Positions 51,915-59,782 of a stretch of DNA of 64,000 nucleotides are shown here, in pieces (the first letter of the stretch is position 1; every line of letters begins with the position of its first letter). Location of the stretch: contig NZ_BCWU01000016.1 in the NCBI RefSeq assembly GCF_001592365.1, forward strand, positions 21,864-85,863, in the 5' to 3' direction. Position numbers and translations under genes: made by a program. The notes under the pieces were generated by a model, which saw only the letters and a program-made list of their open reading frames with translations, searched no databases and was not told the origin of the DNA. The stretch is from Gordonia hydrophobica NBRC 16057 (GTDB lineage: Bacteria > Actinomycetota > Actinomycetes > Mycobacteriales > Mycobacteriaceae).

Positions 51915-52071
51915 TCTCCCTGCCCACCTTTGCGATCCGACTCACCGGTAGAGTCGCCGGGTTGGCCCCGTGCAGTGAACATAGCGCGGCGATCGCAGAA
52001 CGTCACGGGTGCGAGCCGAAGTGCGTCCGAACGACCGAACGCTCGGGAATCGGTATCCGGCGGCCAGTGCT

Positions 52072-52758
52072 CTAATCCGCGCGGCTGCGGTGCGGCATCG
52101 GCAGCCACCCGTCCTCGACGGCGCGCTTGAAGAGGTCGAGTTTGGTGCGCGTCGGGCGTCCCGCATCGACGTACTTCTGCCGGATCCGCTTCAGATACTC
52201 GTTGACGGTGTCCGGGGTGACGCCGAGTTCGGAGCCGACACTGGCGGAGGTGCCGCCGGACGCGTACAGCGTGAGGACGCGTTGCAGTTGCGGGCTGAGA
52301 TCGACGGCGTCCAGGTTCGGGTCGCCGTCGATGGCGGCCGCCCACTCGGTGGTGAGGACCTCCTCGCCGGAGGCCGCGGCGCGGAGCGCTGCCAGGATCT
52401 CGTCCTCGGACGCCGATTTCAGCACCACGCCGAGCGTTCCGGCGCGGGCCGCCGACCGCAGGAGGTCGGGGTGCTCACCCGAGGTGTACACGACCGTCAC
52501 GATCCCGTGTTCGGACAGAGTGTTGACGTTCTCTCGCGGGGTGGTGCCGTCGTTGAGCCGCAGGTCGAGGATGACGACGTCGAGGTCGGGATGCTCGGTG
52601 AGGAGGTCGCCGACGGTCGGCGCCGACCCGATCAAGGTGAGGTCGTCTTGACGCTCGAGGATGCGCTCGATGCCCCAGACCGGCGATTGGTGGTCGTCGA
52701 CCATGCCGATCCGCACGGTACCCACATCAGTTGTTGTTCCGCTGCTGCGATGGTCCAT
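52072..52758 (-). CDS. NarL/LuxR-family response regulator
   Basis: About 228 residues. The receiver domain (VRIGMVDDHQSPVWGIERIL ... DVVILDLRLND with phospho-Asp; conserved Thr/Ser in VVYTSG; Lys in VLKSAS) is followed by a LuxR-type HTH (LSPQLQRVLTLYASGGTSASVGSELGVTPDTVNEYLKRIR). ATG 52758 is used; GTG 52770 is in frame but sits directly on the GAGGAG. Probable output partner for kinase 2 and perhaps for the whole array. Confidence 0.87.
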   Translation of the reverse strand: MDHRSSGTTTDVGTVRIGMVDDHQSPVWGIERILERQDDLTLIGSAPTVGDLLTEHPDLDVVILDLRLNDGTTPRENVNTLSEHGIVTVVYTSGEHPDLLRSAARAGTLGVVLKSASEDEILAALRAAASGEEVLTTEWAAAIDGDPNLDAVDLSPQLQRVLTLYASGGTSASVGSELGVTPDTVNEYLKRIRQKYVDAGRPTRTKLDLFKRAVEDGWLPMPHRSRAD

Positions 52759-52935
52759 CGAACTCGTCACTCCTCACGCCCCTCGCCCACCGTGGTGGCT
52801 TGTTTAAAGTATCGGACTCCTCCGACAATTCCGGGGCCGTTCCTCCGTTCATAGGACGAAAGTCTCCTGCGATTCCGTGCCTGGCCATCAGAAATCTGCT
52901 GCTCGCCGCGTATCAGACCTCGTAGCGTGAGGCGT

Positions 52936-53694
52936 ATGACAGTCTCCTCGGTGCATCATGTTTTCGATTCGGTCATCACGATGCCGGTCCGGATTCGGTC
53001 GGCCCGCTGCTTCGTCGCCGGTTACACCGCCTCGATCGACGCCGTCCGTGCCGCCATCGATCGACGCGGCGCCACCGACCTCGCTCCCCTCGAGATTCGT
53101 CGCGGTCGTTCGCTCGCCATGCTGGTGTTCGTCCAGTACCTCGACGGCGACTTGGGGCCGTACCACGAGTTCGGCGTCTGCTTCTTGATGCAGCCACCCG
53201 GCGCCGCAGCCTCCCCGATGCGCGCGCTTCGTGCACTCGGCGCAGGCGACGCGCACGCGCTGATTCACGAGTTGCCCGTCGACGGCGAGTTCACGATGGC
53301 GGCCGGGCGCGGCATCTGGGGCTTCCCGAAGGTGCTCGCCGACTTCGACGTCAACCACGATTCGCCCACGAAGCACGGGCGGGTGAGTCAGGACGGCCGT
53401 CTGATCGTCGATCTACGCGTCAAGCACGGACTGGCCGTCCCGAGTGCCGCGGGCGGCGCGGTCCTCCAGGCATATTCGCAGCTCGACGGCATCACCCGCC
53501 GAACCCCGTGGCAACTGGACGCGACCGTCGGCACCCGCACCCGCCTGGGCGGTGCGACGCTGACACTCGGCGACCATCCCATCGCGGACGAACTCCGCCG
53601 GCTACAGCTGGGCCGCACCGCCCTGATGTCGAGTTCGGTGGCCGACCTGTCGATGACCTTCGACGATGCGACGGTGCTCACGCCCGGCGAGTGA
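52936..53694 (+). CDS. Acetoacetate decarboxylase family protein
   Basis: 252-residue protein of the acetoacetate-decarboxylase fold. Family features: VQYLDGDLGPYHEFGV (~60-75), and GRGIWGFPKVLADFDV (~120-135), the region holding the Schiff-base lysine in true decarboxylases (K in FPK). Substrate is unknown; many relatives are cyclases or lactonases rather than decarboxylases. ATG 52936 is preferred over GTG 52927; TAGCGT lies seven bases upstream, so the mRNA may be leaderless. It is read opposite to the kinase array around it. Confidence 0.83.
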   Translation: MTVSSVHHVFDSVITMPVRIRSARCFVAGYTASIDAVRAAIDRRGATDLAPLEIRRGRSLAMLVFVQYLDGDLGPYHEFGVCFLMQPPGAAASPMRALRALGAGDAHALIHELPVDGEFTMAAGRGIWGFPKVLADFDVNHDSPTKHGRVSQDGRLIVDLRVKHGLAVPSAAGGAVLQAYSQLDGITRRTPWQLDATVGTRTRLGGATLTLGDHPIADELRRLQLGRTALMSSSVADLSMTFDDATVLTPGE

Positions 53695-53704
53695 GATCAA
53701 TCGA

Positions 53705-53723
53705 TCCTGTTAGGCTAACCTAA
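53705..53723 (+). promoter_or_regulatory. IdeR/DtxR iron box
   Basis: TCCTGTTAGGCTAACCTAA matches the 19-base consensus TTAGGTTAGGCTAACCTAA at 16 positions, including an unbroken 15-base run. It lies 19 bases before the lipoprotein ATG and covers a TAACCT that could be the -10 element, so iron-loaded IdeR should repress the gene. Confidence 0.85.
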
Positions 53724-53742
53724 ACCGTTTCGAAGGAGAGCC

Positions 53743-54255
53743 ATGACCATTTCCCGTAAGCTCCGCCGCCCCGCTGCCGCGGTCGTCGCCGTGGCCGCCG
53801 TCGCCACCGTGCTCACCGCCTGCAGCAGCGACGACGATTCCGCCGCTGCCACTTCCACGACGCAGAGCGCCGAGGCCACCAGCACCGACGCCGCGACCAC
53901 CGGCGAGGCCGTCGACGGACTGGACGCCGCGCAGGCGCAGGTCATCATCCGTACCGCGGTCAGCGCCGACACCTCGCTCGACGATCTGGAGAAGGTCCTC
54001 GACACCTCGCTCCCCGGCGTCGCGCAGGCCTTGAACGGCTTCGCCAAGGGCGCCGAGAAGGCCGGGTACACGCCCGACGTCTACACGGTGAAAAGTGTGA
54101 AGGCCGACGGCCAGGACAAGGCGATCGCCGTCACCGCGGTCAAGTCGCCGCACGCCCCGGAGCCGGTCGATCTGGATCTGGCGCTGGTGCGCAAGGACGG
54201 CGAGTGGAAGCTCGCGGGTCCGGCCGTCACCACGCTGACTTCGATGGGCCGCTGA
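53743..54255 (+). CDS. Iron-regulated MTB12-like lipoprotein
   Basis: 170-residue exported lipoprotein: signal peptide with lipobox LTAC (Cys near residue 27), an Asp/Ser/Thr/Ala-rich linker (~28-58), then a globular domain starting LDAAQAQVIIRTAVSADTSL and ending DLALVRKDGEWKLAGPAVTTL, which resembles the secreted MTB12/CFP-2-like fold of mycobacteria. GAAGGAGAG precedes ATG 53743, and an IdeR box lies just upstream, implying expression under iron starvation. A role in iron or siderophore handling is inferred from that box only. Confidence 0.8.
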   Translation: MTISRKLRRPAAAVVAVAAVATVLTACSSDDDSAAATSTTQSAEATSTDAATTGEAVDGLDAAQAQVIIRTAVSADTSLDDLEKVLDTSLPGVAQALNGFAKGAEKAGYTPDVYTVKSVKADGQDKAIAVTAVKSPHAPEPVDLDLALVRKDGEWKLAGPAVTTLTSMGR

Positions 54256-54293
54256 CCCGCACAGCCTGTCCCCGATGACCGGCGGCGTCGACC

Positions 54294-55367
54294 TCACATC
54301 GAGGCGGCGCCGCCGTTCTCGTCTTCCCACTGTGCGTGGCCGGACCCGGCCACGCGGCAGTACGAGCGGTGCACCCGATTCTCCTGATTGACGGCGATCA
54401 CTGCGACGGCGTCGCGACCGCGCGGCAGCAGGCGAGCGGTGACAGCGCCGTCTGCCGTGTCGTCGAGCACGGCGACCAGTTCGGCGCGGAGCACGTCGAC
54501 GTCGAACTGCCGAGCGCAGGTCGCGGTCCGGTCGTCGAACACCCGCACCTCGACTCCTCGGCGACGCGCCCGGTTCACCGCGTCGCCGACCTGTGGCGAC
54601 ATCCACCCGGCTCCACGGACACCGTCCCGCAACGCGTACTCCAGCAGGTGAGCGCGGGCCGCCTCGGCCACGGAGATCTCCTCGCCCGCCGCGACCTTCT
54701 CGAGGATCGGCCGGACGTCGTCGTTGAGGTCGGCCAGTTGCCGTCGTCGCTGCTGGGCCGTGCCCGCCTGCGCTGCCTCGGCCTCGACCGCCGCGATCTC
54801 TCGACGGTCGAGGACTCTCGAGAAGGTCAGCAGCGGCCGGACGAATGCCATCACCAGGATGACGGGCACCAACGACACCAGCATGCGAACGGCGACTTGG
54901 GCCGCCGTCCCACTGCCCCACCCCCACATCGTCATGGCGACGACAGCCGTCGCGGACGTCAACACCAGCCCGATCCAGGCCCAGACGATGCGCCCCCGTA
55001 CCGCCACGAGGATCACCGCGATCGCGTACGCGACGAACGGCGCTCCCGGACGGACCCAGTTCCCTGGGCCTGCGGGCAGCGACCACCACACGGCGGCCGC
55101 CGACGCCGCGCCGAGAAGAACGGCGACGACGGTCGGCGTCAGCCGGATCGGGTCCTCGTCGCCACGGGCCGTGAGCCACAGCGCGACGGCCAGGCCGACC
55201 GACCCAGCGATCGCCACCGTCTGTTCCAGCGGCGGCTGATGCAGATCGGGAAGCAGCAGTCCGACTGCCACGTAGACCACCATCACCATGGTGACCGCGA
55301 TGCGGAAGCTGGACCGGTTCAGCCCCAGCATGGTGACCATCGTCTGCGGTGGTCGGGGCGCGCGCAT
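54294..55367 (-). CDS. Membrane pseudokinase-like partner 3
   Basis: 357 residues; several membrane helices (NRSSFRIAVTMVMVVYVAVG near the start, up to ~205), a helical region with REIAAVEAEAAQAGTAQQRR, then LNDDVRPILEKVA, ALRDGVRGAGWMSP and NRARRRGVEVRVFDDRT, and an ATPase-like end without nucleotide motifs. ATG 55367 overlaps the kinase 3 stop by one base (TGATG); ATG 55382 is possible. Most divergent member of the four partners. Confidence 0.68.
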   Translation of the reverse strand: MRAPRPPQTMVTMLGLNRSSFRIAVTMVMVVYVAVGLLLPDLHQPPLEQTVAIAGSVGLAVALWLTARGDEDPIRLTPTVVAVLLGAASAAAVWWSLPAGPGNWVRPGAPFVAYAIAVILVAVRGRIVWAWIGLVLTSATAVVAMTMWGWGSGTAAQVAVRMLVSLVPVILVMAFVRPLLTFSRVLDRREIAAVEAEAAQAGTAQQRRRQLADLNDDVRPILEKVAAGEEISVAEAARAHLLEYALRDGVRGAGWMSPQVGDAVNRARRRGVEVRVFDDRTATCARQFDVDVLRAELVAVLDDTADGAVTARLLPRGRDAVAVIAVNQENRVHRSYCRVAGSGHAQWEDENGGAASM

Positions 55368-56533
55368 CACGGTCGCCGCCATTCCAGTGACACCATGGCG
55401 CCCTCGCCCACGGCAGACTCCACCCAGGCCCCGCCGCCGGGTTCGGCCTGCATGCGCTGCCGGATTCCGAGTTCGATGCCTGCTCCATCGGGACGCACCC
55501 GCAGCGGGTCGAAGCCCACGCCGCCGTCGACGATCCTGATCCGAACCAGGTCTGGTCCGAGAACGCCGATGAGACCGCGAGACGCGTCTCGACCCGCATG
55601 CTGCACCGCGTTCTCCACCGCCTCGACGCACGCGTCGACCAGCGCCTCGACGAGCGGGTACGGATAGCGCGCTTCGGGGTCGGCGACCTGAAGATCGATA
55701 TGGGTGTCGTCGCCGAGCGCATTGACGGCCTCGCGCAATCGCAGAACCGTCTCGGCGGCCGAGACCTCCGAGGTCCGCCCACCGGTCGTGGACTGCTCCA
55801 ATCCATCGAGTGCCGACAACGTCAGAGCCGCTTGCTCGCGGTGGTCGACGTCGGGCACCCCCGCGGACACCACGCGCAGGTCGGCGATCACCCGGTCGCG
55901 CACCACCGCGTCGAGTCGCTCGCGTTCGGCGCTGCGTGCCGCTCGGCTCGCCGCCCGCGCACTCGCTGTCAAGACCTGTATCCGGCGGCGATCGGACGCC
56001 CGGACCGCGGCCATCACGGCGTATTCCATCGTGATCACCACCCCCATGAGCGACGCGGTCAGCAAGGCGTTCGTGTACGCGAGCAGGCCCCACTCGCCCT
56101 GCTTCACGAACTGTTGCGCGGTTCCGAGCAGCAGCAGCGCGCCTGCAGTGTAGATGACGGTGACCCGCGGCCGGTAGACCGTCGCCAGCACGATGGCAGG
56201 CAAGAGGACGGTGTTCGCGGGCCAGAGCGGCGGCGACCCGATGGCCGGCGACAGTGCATCACCGGTCCACGCGGCAAAGAACAGCCCCAGCCCGACGAAG
56301 TTCGCCAGGCCGAGCATCACCGCCAGCGGACCGATGCGGCGCCCAGACCCCTTGATCGCCTCCGCAGCCAGTGCCACCACCGCCGCGACCACCAGCCCAA
56401 CGCTGACCGGCACCCACCAGGTGTCGACAATAGACGTCGCATTAGCCCAGCCCAGTGGGATCAGCGCGGCGACGATCAGCGTCGTCACCGCCATACAGAC
56501 GGCGGCGCCGCGCTGCATCCGAAGCTCGTTCAT
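55367..56533 (-). CDS. Membrane histidine-kinase homologue 3 lacking the phospho-histidine
   Basis: 388 residues: about six membrane helices, then ERERLDAVVRDRVIADL, where the His seen in the sister kinases (ALIHDHV, MLHDRL) is Arg. The ATPase part keeps an Asn box (EAVENAVQHAG), IVDGGVGFDPL and GEGAMVSLEW, so nucleotide binding is likely but autophosphorylation at the usual site is not. ATG 56533 overlaps the partner 4 stop (ATGA) and the end overlaps partner 3. Confidence 0.82.
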   Translation of the reverse strand: MNELRMQRGAAVCMAVTTLIVAALIPLGWANATSIVDTWWVPVSVGLVVAAVVALAAEAIKGSGRRIGPLAVMLGLANFVGLGLFFAAWTGDALSPAIGSPPLWPANTVLLPAIVLATVYRPRVTVIYTAGALLLLGTAQQFVKQGEWGLLAYTNALLTASLMGVVITMEYAVMAAVRASDRRRIQVLTASARAASRAARSAERERLDAVVRDRVIADLRVVSAGVPDVDHREQAALTLSALDGLEQSTTGGRTSEVSAAETVLRLREAVNALGDDTHIDLQVADPEARYPYPLVEALVDACVEAVENAVQHAGRDASRGLIGVLGPDLVRIRIVDGGVGFDPLRVRPDGAGIELGIRQRMQAEPGGGAWVESAVGEGAMVSLEWRRP

Positions 56534-57594
56534 ACCTGCACCACCCGGGCCACTCGGCCGTCACAGCCGAACTCCACACGCCGTCGCGTTCCGCGCAGCA
56601 CAATGGTCACCGTAGCAATGGGCGAACGGCCCGCTGGGGCCACGCGGGCGATGATCTCGCCCTCGGCCAGCGCATCCAGTTCAGCGCAGAGCAACGGAAG
56701 CAGTTCGGCGAGGAAGTCCGCGGTGTCTTCTTCGGCCAGGGCACGCAGACCGCCATCGTCCAGGAGCGTCACCGACACTCCGCGAGCGCGCGCACGCCAG
56801 ACCGCGTCGCGAATCGCGGCGGTGTCGAACGCCGGGGCGCGGATCCCGTCGCGAAGCCGCGACTCGGCCAGTCGCGCAAAGGCGACGTCGTCGGCGGTGA
56901 TCGACCGGGTCTCGACGATGTTCTCAAGGACGGGGCGGACCCGACGGTCGATGCGGTCGATGCGTTGCTCGCGCCGCGCGACAGCAGCCTGCTCGATGTC
57001 GTCGTCTGCGGCGAGCCGTCGACGACGGATCGCGAGTGCATCGATCTCACCGAGCAGCGGCGTGAGCGCAAGCGATGCCGCGGACACCACAAGGACTACG
57101 ACCAGGCTGGTGGTTTCCAGCGGCGTCCACCAATCGCCGTCACCACTGTGCGGACCGAGAAGCAGCGTCACGGCCAGGCCAGCGACGAACCCGAACCAGG
57201 CCACCCGCAGGTGATTGCGGAAGATGATGGTCACGAAGATCGCGTAGGCGGTGGCGATCAAAGGTTCGTAGATTCCGATATTGGGAGCACGGTCGATCAC
57301 CGCCGTCCCCCACGTCGCCGTCTGCCCCGCCACCACCAGGCCCGTCGCGGCGATCGCCGCACGACGCGACAGTGCACCGGGCGGCGGGTAGAGACAAACC
57401 GCGAAGGCCGCGCTGTAGCAGATCAGTGCGATGGCGACGCCGAACCAGAACGACGCAGTCATGCCCTCCGCCGCGCCGATGATGGCGACGGCGCCGGTCA
57501 GCACCGCCAGGTAGGCGACGACAGCAGCAACCAGTGCGACTCCGCCGATGATCGGTTCGGCAACGAGTTCTCGCCGCAACGGCCCGCGAGTCAT
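56530..57594 (-). CDS. Membrane pseudokinase-like partner 4
   Basis: 354 residues; about seven hydrophobic segments (PIIGGVALVAAVVAYLAVLT onward), then RIDRIDRRVRPVLENIV, RLAESRLRDGIRAPAFD, VWRARARGVSVTLLDDGG and an ATPase-like end without Asn box or DxGxG. ATG 57594 overlaps the kinase 4 stop; its own stop overlaps kinase 3, joining four genes (kinase 4-partner 4-kinase 3-partner 3) into one coupled chain. Confidence 0.7.
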   Translation of the reverse strand: MTRGPLRRELVAEPIIGGVALVAAVVAYLAVLTGAVAIIGAAEGMTASFWFGVAIALICYSAAFAVCLYPPPGALSRRAAIAATGLVVAGQTATWGTAVIDRAPNIGIYEPLIATAYAIFVTIIFRNHLRVAWFGFVAGLAVTLLLGPHSGDGDWWTPLETTSLVVVLVVSAASLALTPLLGEIDALAIRRRRLAADDDIEQAAVARREQRIDRIDRRVRPVLENIVETRSITADDVAFARLAESRLRDGIRAPAFDTAAIRDAVWRARARGVSVTLLDDGGLRALAEEDTADFLAELLPLLCAELDALAEGEIIARVAPAGRSPIATVTIVLRGTRRRVEFGCDGRVARVVQV

Positions 57595-58865
57595 CGGGCC
57601 CGTCCGGGCGCAGTCCACGACAGTTCTACCCTGGTGCCGCTGCCCGGCGCGCTGTCCAACCGACTGCGGCCTCCGTCCACAGCGTCCATCCGTTCGATGA
57701 TGCCGAACGCCACGCCGATGCGATTCGCCGGCACAGTCTGGGGCTCGAATCCGATTCCGTCGTCGATGACAAGCGCCGAGATGGAATCGTCGCGGACCTC
57801 GCACACCACCGCGCACGCCGCCGCCTGCCCGGCATGCCGATGCACGTTGCGGACCGCCTCACAGGCGGCATCGATGATCGCATCGGCGGCCTCCGCCGGA
57901 TAATCCGCGTCCGTGTCGCCCACGATCACGGTCTCGACGTCGTCGCCGAGCTCATCGACCGCCAAACGAAGACGCTGGACCAGGTCCGTCGCGGGTACTC
58001 GTGTACGGGCCGGCGTGCCACCGAGACGCCATTCGGCGATCTCGTCGAGAACCTCGGTGATGGCCTTCGCACCCGCGGGAGTCACCGGTCCCGGGCGCAG
58101 CGCCAACAGGAGGGAGATCAGTCGATCGTGGAGCATCGCATCCAGTCGTCGCTGTTCGGCGCCGCGCGCCTCGTGATGCAACCGGTTCACCGCCTCAGCG
58201 GCGGCAGCATCACGGTGGTCGTCGAATCGCCGCGCCCCGGCCATCACCGCCCAGGCGATCACCTGATACAGGCAGGTCAACGCCAGTAGCCAGGCTGCTT
58301 GGACCACATCGATCCACTGCCACTGCCCGGACGCGGTGGCTGCGACACCCAAGCTCACACCGCCACCGACGAGAACCATCGCCACGGCCGACGTCAGGCA
58401 TCCCGCCATCACCAGCACACAGCCGATGATCTGCGGGATGAAAATGACCCAGAGTTCGAGCCTCGCGCCCGAGGCGGGGACAGTGGTGCCGTTCCAACCG
58501 ATGAACCACATGAGCACCACCGCCACGTAGGCCGAAGCGCTGAGATAGGCGACCGGGGCGAGGCGATCGGTGTCCCGCGATATGCCGATGGCGATGAGGA
58601 CCACCGCGATGGCGACGATGACGATGGCACTCAGCCAGGGCCACCACTCCGCGGTCAGCGAAACGAAGTCTGCCATTCTCGCCGGAGCGACGACGAAGAC
58701 TCCAAGACATGCGAGCCCGAGAATCACGCTGCCGAAACTCTGAATTCGGCGAACGACAGACAGGCGCCCGTAACGCCGCGAATTGGACCCGCGCGATCCG
58801 GGAGAGGGGAAGTGCGGCGAGTCAGACCACCGAACGAAGTGTGGCAGGCGCGGCCGGCAAGTCAC
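57591..58865 (-). CDS. Membrane histidine kinase 4
   Basis: Up to 424 residues; the N-terminus is uncertain (GTG 58865 overlaps the upstream gene by 44 bases, and the first ~38 residues look non-conserved). Helices span ~40-205, then RRLDAMLHDRLISLLLAL with the candidate phospho-His, Asn box EAVRNVHRHAG, VIDDGIGFEPQ and SAPGSGTRVELSW. First kinase of the right-hand chain; no response regulator is adjacent, only a 111-residue unknown upstream. Confidence 0.84.
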   Translation of the reverse strand: MTCRPRLPHFVRWSDSPHFPSPGSRGSNSRRYGRLSVVRRIQSFGSVILGLACLGVFVVAPARMADFVSLTAEWWPWLSAIVIVAIAVVLIAIGISRDTDRLAPVAYLSASAYVAVVLMWFIGWNGTTVPASGARLELWVIFIPQIIGCVLVMAGCLTSAVAMVLVGGGVSLGVAATASGQWQWIDVVQAAWLLALTCLYQVIAWAVMAGARRFDDHRDAAAAEAVNRLHHEARGAEQRRLDAMLHDRLISLLLALRPGPVTPAGAKAITEVLDEIAEWRLGGTPARTRVPATDLVQRLRLAVDELGDDVETVIVGDTDADYPAEAADAIIDAACEAVRNVHRHAGQAAACAVVCEVRDDSISALVIDDGIGFEPQTVPANRIGVAFGIIERMDAVDGGRSRLDSAPGSGTRVELSWTAPGRAR

Positions 58866-59157
58866 GCCCGAGCCACTTCACGATCTCCTGCATCGAGCGA
58901 GCGAGGTCGCGCGGCGGCATCTCCGAAAGACCCGGCATGTTGTGCATGACGGCTGCGGTGACGGCGCTTTCCACAGACATGAACTCGGCGTCGACAACCC
59001 GACGGTATCCGTGGAGCGAATCCACGAGGTCGCCAAACGTCACGCTTTCGCCACCGACGCGCACGGCCGTCAACCACGGAGCATCGTCCGCCCGATCGGC
59101 GAGGTGCACGCTGAGGTTACGGATCCACTCCTTGCGATCGACGCCGTAGTTGTTCAT
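58822..59157 (-). CDS. Small unknown protein heading the right-hand kinase chain
   Basis: 111 residues (MNNYGVDRKEWIRNLSVHLA...), soluble, mixed helical, ending LPAAPATLRSVV. ATG 59157 is chosen because GAAGGG lies upstream. I do not recognise a family. Position at the head of kinase 4-partner 4-kinase 3-partner 3, where a regulator stands in the other chains, suggests a regulatory or sensory role, but no HTH or receiver motif is visible. Confidence 0.65.
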   Translation of the reverse strand: MNNYGVDRKEWIRNLSVHLADRADDAPWLTAVRVGGESVTFGDLVDSLHGYRRVVDAEFMSVESAVTAAVMHNMPGLSEMPPRDLARSMQEIVKWLGRDLPAAPATLRSVV

Positions 59158-59431
59158 GTCCGCACCCTTCCGGGTTCTCTGTCTTCCGCCTGTTCGGGCT
59201 GCGATTGTGCCCTTTTCTACCGTCCAGGCTAGCCGGATCCCGACACCTCCGGTAGAGGACCACCGCGAAAAGTCGAAACCGTGCCAGTTCGGCGACCATT
59301 TCGTCATCGATGAGACCCGCACAACGTGCTGGTTCGCGCGGAGAATACGACTAAGGCCCACCTCAGTTTCTTATGAGACTTTCGTCACACAAGCAGAGGT
59401 GGACCTCGATCGTTACGTCATTCCAGGTACA
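59158..59431. other. Intergenic region between mbtH and the kinase chain
   Basis: 274 bases without a gene. It must carry the promoter of the 111-residue gene and the 3' end of the mbtH transcript. AT-rich around 59360-59390; I see no clear promoter, terminator or IdeR box. Confidence 0.5.
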
Positions 59432-59656
59432 TCAGGCGTTCTTCTTGTCGGCTTCCATCGCGTCGATGAGGCTCTGGGGGCGAAGATCGGTCCAGTTCTT
59501 CTCGACGTACTCGAGGCATGCCGCACGGCTGTCCTCGCCGAAGACCTTGGTCCAGCCAGCCGGGATGTCGGCGAACGTCGGCCACAGGGAGTGCTGGTTC
59601 TCGTCGTTCACCAGCACGTAGAAGCGGCCGTCTTCGTCGTCGAACGGGTTGGTCAT
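59432..59656 (-). CDS. mbtH: MbtH-like NRPS accessory protein
   Basis: 74-residue MbtH-family protein that binds and activates NRPS adenylation domains. The invariant pattern is complete: [33 protein letters not shown]. It lies 126 bases downstream of the NRPS gene on the same strand. It is the only mbtH in this window and could also serve the 7-20 kb synthetase. Confidence 0.95.
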   Translation of the reverse strand: MTNPFDDEDGRFYVLVNDENQHSLWPTFADIPAGWTKVFGEDSRAACLEYVEKNWTDLRPQSLIDAMEADKKNA

Positions 59657-59782
59657 CGATGGTCCTTCCTCAGATGCGCATACAGCACATCACATTTTGC
59701 ACGTGATCCTCAGCGCCCGGCCGGGTCCCTCACCGAAATTCATTCACTCACCGTGTGATATCGGCTGCGCGACCCGACCGCG

